This document shows, one piece after another, positions 1 through 9,095 of a DNA stretch of 64,000 nucleotides. The position numbers and the translations under genes are program-made. Origin of the DNA: CBFHMJ01 sp965656875 (GTDB lineage Bacteria > Pseudomonadota > Gammaproteobacteria > Enterobacterales > Alteromonadaceae). The stretch is taken from contig CBFHMJ010000015.1 of assembly GCA_965656875.1 (NCBI GenBank), forward strand, positions 91,526-155,525, read 5' to 3'. Below the pieces are notes generated by a model, which worked only from the letters and a program-made list of their open reading frames with translations, was not told where the DNA came from and ran no database searches. How positions within the stretch are numbered: the first letter of the stretch is position 1; each line of letters starts with the position of its first letter.

Positions 1-1114
1 GCGCCATATAACCCGAGTCTTCGATATAAGAGAGGAATAAATAAAGGAAAGCAATGATAGGGACGAATGTTGCGACCAACTGTATACCACCGCCAAGACC
101 GTCAGCAATCAGTGTGGTTAGCCATTGAGGTGAACCAAGAGATGTCATGACCTGTCCCAGGCCATCAACTAATATTGCCGCGAAGAATAAGTCAAAGAAA
201 TCAATAAATGCGCCACCAATATTGATGGCAAACGTAAACATTAAATACATCACACCAAAAAATACCGGAATGCCCAGATATTTATTGATAACAATGCTGT
301 CGATTTTTTCCGTCAGGGAGCGAGAAGCAAAACCTGACATTCTTGAGGCATTATCGGCGATATGTTTGGTGAAGTTATAACGAGCTTCAGCAATTTCAAC
401 ATCAAAGTCAGTTTCGACCATATCTGCTTTAATGGTTGCCAGAATCGCTTTGGTATCTGTATCCAGTGAGGCAATTTGTTCTGAATCGCCTTGAATGCAA
501 CGCAATGCTTTCCAACATGTTAAACGGCCGTATTCTTTATTGATAAGCTGCTGAGTTGCATCTTGTAACACAGATTCATATTCCGGACGAACAGTTGAAA
601 CATGACGTGTTTTTAATAACTCACCAACAGCGGTGTGAATTTTCTCAATGCCTTGCTGTTTTGATGCAACAACGGAAACAACAGGACAATCCAGTAATTT
701 TGCCAGCGCAGACTCGTCAATTTTAATGCCGTCTCGCTCCGCTACATCAGCCATATTCAAAACGACCAACATTGGAATTTCCATTTCCAGCAACTGACTG
801 GTTAAAAACAAATTACGTTCCAGCTTTGAAGCATCAACGATATTGATAATCAGGTCTGCATCACCTGATGTGGCGTAATCACGTGCTATCCGTTCATCAA
901 TGGAGGTTTCGCTGTCTTCAACATCCAGCGTATATGTGCCAGGCAAATCAACGATATTCCAGGTGTCATCACCAATGGATAGTTGACCGCTCTTTTTTTC
1001 AACGGTTACACCTGACCAGTTGCCAACTTTTTGATTGGAGCCAGTGAGTGCATTAAACAGTGTGGTTTTACCACAATTTGGGTTACCGATAACGGCTATT
1101 GTTGGTTGATTCAT
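1..1114 (-). CDS. feoB: FeoB ferrous iron transporter, N-terminal part (truncated by window edge)
   Basis: GTP-dependent inner-membrane Fe(II) importer; only the first 371 codons lie in the window. Seen: a G-protein domain at the N-terminus with P-loop GNPNCGKT (residues 10-17), the switch-I-like stretch NWSGVTVEKK, a DLPGTY G3 motif and an NMAD G4 motif. These are followed by the start of the Gate/membrane region with several hydrophobic segments and ending near a SYIEDSGYMA motif, which is typical of FeoB. The start ATG (1112-1114) overlaps the feoA stop in an ATGA arrangement, so the two are translationally coupled. The frame is open to the window edge. Nothing is unusual in the visible part. 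Confidence 0.96.
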   Translation of the reverse strand, partial: MNQPTIAVIGNPNCGKTTLFNALTGSNQKVGNWSGVTVEKKSGQLSIGDDTWNIVDLPGTYTLDVEDSETSIDERIARDYATSGDADLIINIVDASKLERNLFLTSQLLEMEIPMLVVLNMADVAERDGIKIDESALAKLLDCPVVSVVASKQQGIEKIHTAVGELLKTRHVSTVRPEYESVLQDATQQLINKEYGRLTCWKALRCIQGDSEQIASLDTDTKAILATIKADMVETDFDVEIAEARYNFTKHIADNASRMSGFASRSLTEKIDSIVINKYLGIPVFFGVMYLMFTFAINIGGAFIDFFDLFFAAILVDGLGQVMTSLGSPQWLTTLIADGLGGGIQLVATFVPIIAFLYLFLSYIEDSGYMA

Positions 1115-1344
1115 GCAACTTGTTCCACCAATATGCCAGACGCTTCAGCGCGACGAAGGGCTAATGAGAATCCACGTACTTTGATTTGAATTGGGTCACC
1201 AAGAGGGGCTTTACGAACGACTTCCAGTTCTGCGCCAGGAGTTAATCCAAGGGAAAGTAATTTACGACGAAATTCAGCGTTGCTTTTGTCAAACCCTACG
1301 ACTTTAACGGTCTCTCCAGTCTCTAAGGTATCGAGCGATATCAT
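1111..1344 (-). CDS. feoA: FeoA ferrous iron transport accessory protein
   Basis: Small cytoplasmic SH3-like protein that supports FeoB function. Seen: about 77 residues with the FeoA pattern (FRRKLLSLGLTPGAELEVV, then APLGDPIQIKVRGFSLALRR). An upstream in-frame ATG at 1353 abuts the GGAG ribosome site with no spacer; the ATG at 1344 has about 9 nt of spacing, so I prefer it. The stop overlaps the feoB start (ATGA). A Fur-box-like sequence lies about 170 nt upstream, suggesting iron-repressed expression of feoAB, though this was not tested. Confidence 0.95.
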   Translation of the reverse strand: MISLDTLETGETVKVVGFDKSNAEFRRKLLSLGLTPGAELEVVRKAPLGDPIQIKVRGFSLALRRAEASGILVEQVA

Positions 1345-1353
1345 GACAAACAT

Positions 1354-1725
1354 CTCCGGAAACCAGACATGCTGGTATTAAACTTGTGCCCAACTGTTCT
1401 GAATATTAGACATGAATGAGAACGTAAAACAGAGGTGCCATTCAGGGCAAGTTGGGGATTTCAGACACACATTACAGTGAGGTCAAACTATACGCCTTGA
1501 TTGATCTCATGTAAATGAGAATTATTGTTATTTGCTATATCGGATTGTATTAACGATGATAATTTAACTTACCGTAATTAAAGGGGTTTAGAGGAATTAG
1601 TGCGTATTTATTCATCAGTTCGGGTGTTTGATTCAGTGACAGGAAATGCTGGATGACAATTATTTTTACTGGCTTAATTTTATAAAATCGCTATCCTACT
1701 TCGGCGCTTATGATGAGTCTTTATC
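1354..1725. other. intergenic region between feoA and the serine-hydrolase-like gene
   Basis: AT-rich divergent intergenic region. It carries the candidate Fur box and presumably promoters in both directions. I see no conserved RNA or repeat. The plus-strand frame could start at 1726, but that would add 29 hydrophilic residues before a clear signal peptide, so I treat 1726-1812 as probable leader. Confidence 0.5.
1513..1533 (-). promoter_or_regulatory. candidate Fur box upstream of feoAB
   Basis: On the minus strand the stretch reads approximately AATAACAATAATTCTCATT, a good match to the 19-bp Fur consensus GATAATGATAATCATTATC. It sits in the 5' region of feoAB, where ferric uptake regulator control is well established in other gammaproteobacteria. 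Exact promoter elements could not be placed. Confidence 0.6.
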
Positions 1726-1812
1726 ATGCGTTTCGAACACAATCAGAACCGTTCATCACATAAGCAGACATACAACGAAATCAGCATTAAAAATAAAAAA
1801 CAGGGTCACAGG

Positions 1813-2886
1813 ATGAGAAACGAAGTTTGGTTGTTATTACTTTTATGTTTTTCTTTCCAACTAACAGCTAAATCAATTGATACCAAAGAATTAACGCCTT
1901 TTATTGATGAAACGGCTAATTACTATTTATCTGCCACTCATTATGGCGGTCTGGCCATTTCAATCTGGCATAAAGATCGTGTGATTTTCGACCGTGGTTA
2001 TGGTCACGCGAACATTGATGCCAAAATACCATTCACGAATGAAACTGTTCTGGCGATTGGGCCGGTAACATCGACAATGACCGCTGCTTCTGTGTTGATG
2101 CTTGCTGAACGAGGAAAGTTGTCTTTGTCGGACAAGGTTGAAGATCATTTACCAGGCATGGTTGCCAATGGTAAAAACGTCTCCTTAACACATTTGTTAT
2201 GCCATACCTCTGGCATCGTGAGTTTTGACGGCGGTGAATTTGACGATGCGCATTATCAGACTTCACCTTCGGTAGAAGCATTGATCAAGGTGTTTTCAGA
2301 TTACCCGGCAGAATTTCAACCGGGACAACAGCATCAGTACAGTAGCTCAGGTTACTTGTTGTTGAGTGAAATCATTGAAAAAGTTACCGGACAGAGCCTT
2401 GGCGATTTTTACCGGGAAAATCTGTTTGTGCCGTTAGGGCTGAACTCGACCTGGTATCTGGGTGATACCTTTTATATACCTAATTTCAGCCAATCTTATT
2501 CCGCAGAAGAAAATATTTTACAACCGTATCTTGAGCCAATGGAATATCGTCTGGTGAAAGGTGCCGCTGGTGTTGGCAGTACGGTGAGAAACTATGTTCG
2601 CTGGTACTCGATGCTGATGAAAGGCTATGTACTGAGTGATAAAAGCTATGAGCGTATGATGGGTGCTTGTCGGTTGAAAGGTCAAAAACAACGCTGGCCA
2701 ATGACCGTTGAAGCACACAACTGGTATGGTGATAAGAAAATGTATTTTGTCGGTGGCGAAGTGAATGGCTTTACCACCTGGGCAATGTATTTTCCTGATT
2801 ATGACTTATCCATTGGAATTGGTGGGAATACACCGGATAACTTCCGCTACATTGCTGATTCAATCGTGAATAAATTGATTAAGTAG
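1813..2886 (+). CDS. exported serine beta-lactamase-like protein with degenerate active site
   Basis: Class C beta-lactamase/esterase fold family (Pfam Beta-lactamase), 357 aa from the preferred ATG, beginning with a signal peptide (RNEVWLLLLLCFSF...LTAKS). An in-frame ATG at 1726 would put a charged extension before the signal sequence. Family landmarks are clear: GKLSLSDKVEDHLP, LTHLLCHTSGI, YSSSGYLLLSEIIEKVTG and the C-terminal NGFTTWAMYFPDY. All three catalytic motifs are altered. The SxxK position (normally IGSVSK) reads IGPVTS, so nucleophile and lysine are both gone. YxN reads YSS, and the HxG position reads VGG. I infer a non-hydrolytic periplasmic pseudoenzyme, perhaps ligand-binding. 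It stands alone and is followed by a terminator. Confidence 0.85.
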   Translation: MRNEVWLLLLLCFSFQLTAKSIDTKELTPFIDETANYYLSATHYGGLAISIWHKDRVIFDRGYGHANIDAKIPFTNETVLAIGPVTSTMTAASVLMLAERGKLSLSDKVEDHLPGMVANGKNVSLTHLLCHTSGIVSFDGGEFDDAHYQTSPSVEALIKVFSDYPAEFQPGQQHQYSSSGYLLLSEIIEKVTGQSLGDFYRENLFVPLGLNSTWYLGDTFYIPNFSQSYSAEENILQPYLEPMEYRLVKGAAGVGSTVRNYVRWYSMLMKGYVLSDKSYERMMGACRLKGQKQRWPMTVEAHNWYGDKKMYFVGGEVNGFTTWAMYFPDYDLSIGIGGNTPDNFRYIADSIVNKLIK

Positions 2887-2913
2887 CGGTTTAACACAGT
2901 ACATTATTCAGAG

Positions 2914-2942
2914 AGGCCGGAATGTGAATTCCGGCCTTTTTA
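2914..2942 (+). terminator. rho-independent terminator
   Basis: Perfect 10-bp stem AGGCCGGAAT/ATTCCGGCCT with a 4-nt GTGA loop followed by a T run. It ends the upstream plus-strand gene and lies just past the end of the convergent lrgB gene. Confidence 0.85.
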
Positions 2943-2956
2943 GTTTGAGCGAGTTT

Positions 2957-3640
2957 CTACATCAGTATGGGTAATAAAATCGCTGTAAACAGTCCGTTTA
3001 ATCCCATTGCCAGTGCAGACCAGGCTGCTGCCACTTCGCCTAATTCCACTGATTTAGCAGTGCCCACGCCATGACTTGAAATACCAAGCGCCAGTCCTTT
3101 AGCTTCCGACGAATGAATTGAGAACAGCTTAAATATCAGTGGACAGATCACTGCTCCGTAAACGCCAGTAATAATGACATAAATCGCTGTCAGTGGCGGT
3201 AAGCCTCCAATACTTTCACTGATAATCATGGCGATAGGTGTTGTAACGGATTTTGGTGCGAGAGAAATTAATGCCGCATCTGACATTCCCATGACCCCGG
3301 CGATGGACAGTGCAGATAATACTGCGGTCAGTGATCCAGCGGTCATCGCAATCAAAATATGTCGACTGTGTTGACGAATGACACTGAGTTGTCGGTAAAG
3401 GGGAATCGCAAGGGCAACGGTTGCCGGACCCAGTAGCCAGTGAATAATGATATTGTGGTCGAAATACGTTTGATAAGTGACATCAGTCATTGTCAGCAAA
3501 ACGATGATGGTAATGATCGATAGTAATACTGCGTTGAGCCAGGCGATGCGCTTTTGTATCGCCAGAAACAGCAGGAATATCAGAACGGTAAATGCCATCC
3601 AGCACAATGACATTAAGGCATCAGTTAATTGATCAGTCAT
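2957..3640 (-). CDS. LrgB/CidB-family membrane protein
   Basis: Polytopic inner-membrane protein of 227 aa. Seen: successive hydrophobic segments and the family region PKSVTTPIAMIISESIGGLPPLTAIYVIITG, followed by the GISSHGVGTAKSVELG motif. In Bacillus the LrgAB/PftAB pair transports pyruvate; in Staphylococcus it is linked to holin-like control of lysis. The gene overlaps the upstream LrgA-family gene by 8 nt, so the two are co-expressed. Its place next to an acetate-type symporter block makes an organic acid role attractive, but that is inference. Confidence 0.9.
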   Translation of the reverse strand: MTDQLTDALMSLCWMAFTVLIFLLFLAIQKRIAWLNAVLLSIITIIVLLTMTDVTYQTYFDHNIIIHWLLGPATVALAIPLYRQLSVIRQHSRHILIAMTAGSLTAVLSALSIAGVMGMSDAALISLAPKSVTTPIAMIISESIGGLPPLTAIYVIITGVYGAVICPLIFKLFSIHSSEAKGLALGISSHGVGTAKSVELGEVAAAWSALAMGLNGLFTAILLPILM

Positions 3641-4013
3641 TGATATTCTCTGTCGAGTTGTCTGTTACGTTATCCATTATGGATTTTAAATACTCCAGCA
3701 GTTTTCCCGTTACTATCATTGAGAGTGTTGTGCTGATGATGAGCGATACGACCAGCGCAGCCCAGTGCAACTGGAATGTCGCAGAAAGAGTCATGGCTCC
3801 AACGCCTGCGGGAACAAAAAATAATGACATCCATTTCAATAAATGCTGAGCCGTGGTGGCGAGCTTATCAGGTACCCGACCTAATCCGAATAATATCAGC
3901 AGCAAAAAGACCATGCCGACAACAGGCCCGGGTACGATAAAGCCAGTGAAAGCAACAAATGCGTTTCCTGCCAGCAAACACGCAATGATTAAGAGAAGGT
4001 GAATAACAGACAT
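3633..4013 (-). CDS. LrgA/CidA-family membrane protein
   Basis: Small (126 aa) protein with about four membrane segments. Seen: LAGNAFVAFTGFIVPGPVVGMVFLLLILF, which carries the LrgA hallmark PGPVVGM, then FVPAGVGAM in the second half. It is the partner of the following LrgB-family gene, which it overlaps by 8 nt. The family is described as holin-like or, in some bacteria, as part of a pyruvate transporter; the sequence does not decide between these. Confidence 0.9.
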   Translation of the reverse strand: MSVIHLLLIIACLLAGNAFVAFTGFIVPGPVVGMVFLLLILFGLGRVPDKLATTAQHLLKWMSLFFVPAGVGAMTLSATFQLHWAALVVSLIISTTLSMIVTGKLLEYLKSIMDNVTDNSTENIND

Positions 4014-4037
4014 CAGTAGCTCATCATATTGTTAATA

Positions 4038-4778
4038 TCAGTAATAGTATCTCAGAAATTCAGCGACCGTTTGTTGCTGGCACTGGCGATGCTCTATTTG
4101 TGCGAGAAATAACTGGGCGCAACTAAATGCGTCTGATAATGCATTATGTTGTTTCCCCAGGGGGATGTGGTAACGCTCCATACAGGCCTTCAATCGTAAT
4201 GAATTGGCCGGTATTACATGTCCGGTATTTAGCAGCCTGTTTTTCTCTGTTATTAACGTATCCAGTGCGATGATTTCGGGTGCATTGTGGTAACTGAGTT
4301 GAGAGAAGTACTCGATAAACGTTATATCCAGCGGAGCATGATGAGCGACCAAAACCCTGCCATTTAACGCCTGGTAAAGTTCAGTCAGTGCTGCCTGTAA
4401 TTCTAATCCGTTTGTTAATTGTCGATCATGAATGCCATGTATGGTGGCACTTTGCCCGACGCCGTGACGATTCTTCAACAACAAATGTTTTGCCTGTCCC
4501 ACATTGATTTGCAAGTTATCAATCGGAACCCAGCCAATGCTAATGATTTCACCGGTTTCTGGTTGTAGTGACGATAATTCTAAGTCCACGGCCAGAAATC
4601 GAGTTGAAGCAATGTCTTTTTCAGTAACAGGCGGCTTATATTGAGCATTGAAGGGAATCGGATCGGGAAGGTCCCGATGCATCGCAGCAGCAGTATTAAT
4701 ACTGATTTCCTGATTTGCTGGCTTTATCCAGGCCATCACATGCTGGAAGATGGCCTGTATTTTTTTCTCAAACGTCAT
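4038..4778 (-). CDS. DEDDh 3'-5' exonuclease, DNA polymerase III epsilon-like
   Basis: DnaQ-superfamily exonuclease, 246 aa. All catalytic residues are visible: D65 and E67 in AVDLELSSL, D151 in VLVAHHAPLD, and H211/D216 in KQHNALSDA (DEDDh type). An N-terminal extension of about 55 residues precedes the domain. It is not the replicative epsilon subunit by context: it lies 34 nt downstream of a CBS/nucleotidyltransferase gene and follows a symporter, an arrangement common in gammaproteobacteria. Substrate unknown; probably part of one operon running from the DUF4212 gene down to here. Confidence 0.9.
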   Translation of the reverse strand: MTFEKKIQAIFQHVMAWIKPANQEISINTAAAMHRDLPDPIPFNAQYKPPVTEKDIASTRFLAVDLELSSLQPETGEIISIGWVPIDNLQINVGQAKHLLLKNRHGVGQSATIHGIHDRQLTNGLELQAALTELYQALNGRVLVAHHAPLDITFIEYFSQLSYHNAPEIIALDTLITEKNRLLNTGHVIPANSLRLKACMERYHIPLGKQHNALSDAFSCAQLFLAQIEHRQCQQQTVAEFLRYYY

Positions 4779-4812
4779 GCTTGTCTCATTACACTACTCT
4801 CATTACACCAAT

Positions 4813-6681
4813 TTAAAAGCTTCGACAGAATGACAGCTTCATACCTGCTTGTCCTTTGCCTGCCACTGCCAGCGCATCTTTTAATTGATGACGTTCCAAC
4901 CCAGACAGGGATGCAGGATCTAACAGATTCGACACGTCATTGGGTAAGATGCCTTCCTGAAGCTGATCGCTGTGATATTGCCAGCGTAATTGTGAAATAA
5001 ACTCGAAAGCATCCAGCAAATTCTCACCATCTTTTTTATGAATTACCTGATGTTGAATTAAGTATTCCAGACGATCCGTTGTATTGATAACCGATGCTCC
5101 GACAGAGAGTGCATAAACTCGTGCTAAATCAGTGATCAGTGTCAGCCCCCGAGTTTTCATGTTCATGCCTTTATGACGACTTCCGTCCTTTTCAACAATG
5201 AAGCGATTGAAAAACGTGAGCGGTGGCTGATGTTGCAATGCGTTCTCTGCCATATGCATCAGGAACAGATCATTATTAACGCACAGGTTTAACATGTACT
5301 GCTGAAGCTGAGAAAACAGCGCATGATCACCATAAATGGATCGACAATCAAAGAAGATCGAACAGTGCATCAGTGCTTTGGGTTCTGGTGTTTTGATCCA
5401 TTTAGCAAAATAACTTTGCCAGGAATCGAGTGGCTGACGCCAGATGTCATTTGTTGCCATGATCCCGCCTGAGCAATAGCGGATCCCGCAGGCGTTGAGT
5501 CCATCGCAAACACGGTGTGCCAGTTGTTTAAACCATTCTGCTTCTTTCTGATTATGTAACGGACGTTCGATCAATAATCCATTGTCTTGATCCGCATTGA
5601 CACTTTGTTCCATACGAGCTTGCGATCCAAAACTGAGCCACACGAATTTGCAGGGCGGATCGCCGAGTTCATTAATCGCCAGCTCAATCAGTCGTTCCGT
5701 CAATGCATCGGTCATGGTGGTAATAATGCTGCTGGCTTCATGGGCTCTGACTTCCTGTTCGCCCAATACTTCTGCTGCATGACGGATCTGAGTCGCTGAA
5801 TTAATCACATCATCAATGCTGGTTTGGCGTTGCATGTCGCCAATAATATAAACCGGATGATCCTGTTGTGCTCTGACGATATCAGTCGTCGTGATCACAC
5901 CAACAGGACGTTGGTTTTCAACGACAGGTAAGTGATGAATATTATGACGAGTCATGGAGAGAACCGCTTCATACAACCATTGATCCGGCGTTGCGCAGAT
6001 CGGTTCGACAGTCATGATCGTATCAACTGATCCTTGTACATCAATGGCTTCTGCGACGACTCGGGTACGAAGATCCCGATCAGTGACGATCCCAACCATG
6101 TCTCCTTCTGTTGCACAGCCAGAGGGCGAAGTAATGATCACACTGGATACTCGGTGTTTGGCCATGATCTGAGCGGTTTGTTGAATCGTATGATCAGAAG
6201 GGACGGCGATAATATTACGTGTTATCACGTCTTCAACTTTTCGCGTCAAATGGCTTTTCGGTCCCTCGGATTGTTGATGGAGTTGGCTGGCAAATAAATG
6301 CTGAAAGAATTGATCGAATGAACGATTCATTGAACGAATCTGGTGGAAGCTGTCCTGATTCAACCGATAAATTAAACCATCTTCCTGACAGCTGATCTGG
6401 CAATCGTCTGGATCACCGGTTAATAGCTGTTGATAACCAAAGACATCACCGGGCTGAAGATTATTAACGAGGCGATGATGATTATCGGTTACTTTGAAGT
6501 CCCCGGTACGGATGATTAGCAGTTGGGGGTGTTTATTCTCTGGGCTTAATGATGAAACATCGGTTGAACCAGCGTGATAGCTAACGGAGATGCCTGAACA
6601 GGCCTGGTGTATTTGTGGTTCGGTCAGTTGATCAAAAGGTGGACACTGTTGCAAAAATTCTCGTATTTCTTCGATTTCCAT
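4813..6681 (-). CDS. cNMP-binding / CBS-pair / DUF294 nucleotidyltransferase-like regulator
   Basis: 622-aa soluble signalling protein. Domains in order: cyclic-nucleotide-binding-like fold (about 1-130, with LQPGDVFGYQQLLTGD), a CBS pair (about 155-275, ending in GVITTTDIVRA), a DUF294 nucleotidyltransferase-like domain (about 330-480) and a DUF294 C-terminal helical domain. The nucleotidyltransferase signature GSxxRxE followed by DxD is intact (G352/S353 and D364/D366), so catalysis is plausible. In this family the gene typically sits beside an acetate-type sodium:solute symporter, as here (60 nt away). The reaction and substrate are not known to me; a role in controlling the symporter is inference from context. 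Confidence 0.93.
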   Translation of the reverse strand: MEIEEIREFLQQCPPFDQLTEPQIHQACSGISVSYHAGSTDVSSLSPENKHPQLLIIRTGDFKVTDNHHRLVNNLQPGDVFGYQQLLTGDPDDCQISCQEDGLIYRLNQDSFHQIRSMNRSFDQFFQHLFASQLHQQSEGPKSHLTRKVEDVITRNIIAVPSDHTIQQTAQIMAKHRVSSVIITSPSGCATEGDMVGIVTDRDLRTRVVAEAIDVQGSVDTIMTVEPICATPDQWLYEAVLSMTRHNIHHLPVVENQRPVGVITTTDIVRAQQDHPVYIIGDMQRQTSIDDVINSATQIRHAAEVLGEQEVRAHEASSIITTMTDALTERLIELAINELGDPPCKFVWLSFGSQARMEQSVNADQDNGLLIERPLHNQKEAEWFKQLAHRVCDGLNACGIRYCSGGIMATNDIWRQPLDSWQSYFAKWIKTPEPKALMHCSIFFDCRSIYGDHALFSQLQQYMLNLCVNNDLFLMHMAENALQHQPPLTFFNRFIVEKDGSRHKGMNMKTRGLTLITDLARVYALSVGASVINTTDRLEYLIQHQVIHKKDGENLLDAFEFISQLRWQYHSDQLQEGILPNDVSNLLDPASLSGLERHQLKDALAVAGKGQAGMKLSFCRSF

Positions 6682-6741
6682 GCTGAATCCTCAGCAAGCA
6701 AATCGTCCATGATTTGCTTGTTGTATCTTTATGTTATCGCA

Positions 6742-8445
6742 TTAGTGATCGTGAGCCGCTCCTGCGCCTTTTGGATAACGAATGCTTTCTACCAGTTGCT
6801 GAACGTCTTCAGGTACTTCTGCTGTCATTTTGCAAACAACCATGCTGACGACAAAGTTCAGAATCATACCCAACGTACCAATACCTTCTGGTGAAATACC
6901 GAACCACCAGTTAGCCGGAACGTTTGCACCTGGATTAATAAATTTAAAGTAAATGATATAAGCCGCAGTAAACAGAATGCCTGATACCATGCCTGCAATC
7001 GCGCCTTCTTTATTCATCTTCTTGTAGAAGATGCCCAACACGATAGCTGGGAAGAATGAGGACGCAGCAAGACCAAAGGCGAAGGCGACAACCTGAGCGA
7101 CAAAGCCTGGCGGATTGATCCCCAGATACCCTGCAATCATGATTGCAATTGCCGCAGCCAGTCGAGCATAGCCCAGCTCTTGTTTATCAGATATGTTTGG
7201 CATCAAGTTTCGTTTCAATAAATCATGAGAAACAGACGTTGAGATAACCAGAAGCAGACCCGCCGACGTTGATAAGGCAGCGGCGATACCACCAGCGGCC
7301 ACCAGCGCAATAACCCATGCTGGAAGTTCAGCAATTTCAGGGTTTGCCAGTACCATGATGTCGCGGTCAATTTTCATTTCATTACGCTCATCACCGGCAT
7401 AAAACATTTTTCCATCGCCATTTTTATCTTCCCAACTAATCAGGCCGGTTTTTTCCCAGTTCTTAATCCATACCGGCGCTTCACTATAGGCAACACCTGT
7501 TGCGTCAGGACCATTGATGGTATCAATCATGTTCATACGGGCGAAACTGGCAACTGCTGGTGCAGTGGTGTAAAGGAATGCGATGAAGAATAATGCCCAA
7601 CCTGCTGATTTACGTGCATCACGTACTTTAGGCACAGTGAAGAAGCGAACGATAACGTGTGGCAGACCCGCAGTACCAACCATTAGCGCGGCAGTGATAA
7701 AGAAGACATCAATGGTACTTTTCGTCCCTTCGGTATAGGCGGTAAACCCGAGCTCCTGGGTAATTCCATCAAGCTTGTGTAAGAGTTTCCCTGACCCATC
7801 AGCCAGTTCGGCACCAAAACCAAATTGAGGAATAACATGACCTGTCATTAGTAATGAAATGAAAATGGCTGGAACAAGATAAGCACAGATAAGTACGCAG
7901 AATTGAGCAACCTGAGTATAGGTAATGCCCTTCATGCCGCCAAGAACAGCATAGAAGAAAACGATAGCCATACCGATGATAACGCCGGTTGTGATATCAA
8001 CTTCGAGGAAGCGTGAGAATACAACACCAACACCACGCATCTGACCCGCGACATAGGTAAAACTGACGAAGATTGCACATACCACCGCAACAGTTCTGGC
8101 TGCTTGTGAGTAGTAACGATCACCGATAAAGTCAGGCACCGTAAACTTACCAAATTTTCTCAGGTAAGGTGCCAGGCAAAGCGCCAGTAACACATATCCG
8201 CCGGTCCAACCCATTAGATAAACCGAGCCGTCATAACCCATAAAGGCAATCAAACCTGCCATTGAAATAAAAGATGCGGCTGACATCCAGTCTGCTGCGG
8301 TAGCCATACCATTTGCTACCGGGTGAACACCACCACCAGCAACATAAAAGTCATTTGTTGAGCCTGCTCTGGCCCAGATTGCGATCCCGATATACAGTGC
8401 GAAGGTGATACCAACGACGATAATCGTTAATGTTTGTAATTCCAT
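6742..8445 (-). CDS. sodium:solute symporter, ActP/VC_2705-type (acetate-like substrate)
   Basis: 567-aa polytopic SSS-family permease. Seen: N-terminal ARAGSTNDFYVAGGGVHP and MATAADWMSAASFISMAG, then LGGMKGITYTQVAQ, all characteristic of ActP-like symporters, with about 13 membrane segments. A long hydrophilic loop near the middle contains an EF-hand-like DKNGDGK stretch, as often seen in the subgroup that pairs with a DUF4212 protein. The small partner gene lies 9 nt upstream, so co-translation is likely. The probable substrate is acetate or a similar short carboxylate; this is from family and context, not from a substrate-specific residue. Confidence 0.92.
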   Translation of the reverse strand: MELQTLTIIVVGITFALYIGIAIWARAGSTNDFYVAGGGVHPVANGMATAADWMSAASFISMAGLIAFMGYDGSVYLMGWTGGYVLLALCLAPYLRKFGKFTVPDFIGDRYYSQAARTVAVVCAIFVSFTYVAGQMRGVGVVFSRFLEVDITTGVIIGMAIVFFYAVLGGMKGITYTQVAQFCVLICAYLVPAIFISLLMTGHVIPQFGFGAELADGSGKLLHKLDGITQELGFTAYTEGTKSTIDVFFITAALMVGTAGLPHVIVRFFTVPKVRDARKSAGWALFFIAFLYTTAPAVASFARMNMIDTINGPDATGVAYSEAPVWIKNWEKTGLISWEDKNGDGKMFYAGDERNEMKIDRDIMVLANPEIAELPAWVIALVAAGGIAAALSTSAGLLLVISTSVSHDLLKRNLMPNISDKQELGYARLAAAIAIMIAGYLGINPPGFVAQVVAFAFGLAASSFFPAIVLGIFYKKMNKEGAIAGMVSGILFTAAYIIYFKFINPGANVPANWWFGISPEGIGTLGMILNFVVSMVVCKMTAEVPEDVQQLVESIRYPKGAGAAHDH

Positions 8446-8454
8446 CGTTAGCTC

Positions 8455-8721
8455 CTAATCTTCCTGTACGTTGTATTTCTTATCGAGGTCATTCATTTTT
8501 TTAACGTAATAAAAAATCAATGCCACGAAGACGTAAATGGAACCTTGCTGAGCAAACCAGAAACCCAGTTTGAAGCCAAAGAACTCAATAGTATTGAGAA
8601 CATCAGCCAGCAGTATTCCAAAACCGAACGATACGGCGAACCAGATAAATAAGAGTTTCAACATGAGTTGAATGTTTTCACGCCAGTATGCGGCGGCGTG
8701 TTCTTTAGTTTCGAAAGCCAT
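8455..8721 (-). CDS. DUF4212 small membrane subunit of the symporter
   Basis: 88-aa protein with two hydrophobic segments (LKLLFIWFAVSFGFGILLAD and the segment around FWFAQQGSIYVFVALIFYYV), the usual DUF4212 pattern. I choose the ATG at 8721 because it has an AGGAGC ribosome site 4 nt upstream and gives the family's normal N-terminus (MAFETKEHAAAYWREN). A longer frame to 8877 adds 52 residues with no family support. It is the first gene of the symporter operon. Confidence 0.92.
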   Translation of the reverse strand: MAFETKEHAAAYWRENIQLMLKLLFIWFAVSFGFGILLADVLNTIEFFGFKLGFWFAQQGSIYVFVALIFYYVKKMNDLDKKYNVQED

Positions 8722-9095
8722 TAGTGCTCCTCGTCTCAATTTACCTGAATGTGTTGCCATAAGAGCGTGCCCGGTTACCGACCAGCTTGCAAAGCTATAT
8801 AACGGTGTGTTGGAGTACGGCATTTCAGGTTTTCTTGTTATAAGCTGCCTGGCAGCATTTGTGTCTTTACGGTGCACACCTTAAAGACTAAATAAGGCTA
8901 TGCTCGAGTTTTAATCTATCAGGAGTCCTTTCAACTTTAATTGCGACTTTAGTCGAATTGCGTGTATTGAAAGGTAAGTTACCCTTATTTATCCGGTTAA
9001 AACATTGAAATAAAGATTTTTTAAGTATTTGATATGACAGGTTTAATTTTTATCAGTCTTTACATCGTCCATCTGGTATAAACGGAGTCCTATCT
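8722..9095. other. divergent regulatory region between the symporter operon and the hybrid kinase
   Basis: 374 nt with promoters presumably in both directions. Visible structure: a short palindrome CGACT-TT-AGTCG at 8944-8955, flanked by two copies of AATTGCG. It could be a regulator operator, for example for the LuxR-type partner of CrbS-like kinases, but no consensus is known to me that would prove this. Confidence 0.35.

Noticed and set aside
147..380. 77-codon plus-strand frame
   Set aside because: It is antisense to the feoB coding sequence, has no ribosome site and no recognisable domain.
1726..1812. N-terminal extension of the serine-hydrolase-like protein
   Set aside because: 29 hydrophilic residues ahead of a clear signal peptide; the ATG at 1813 is the better start.
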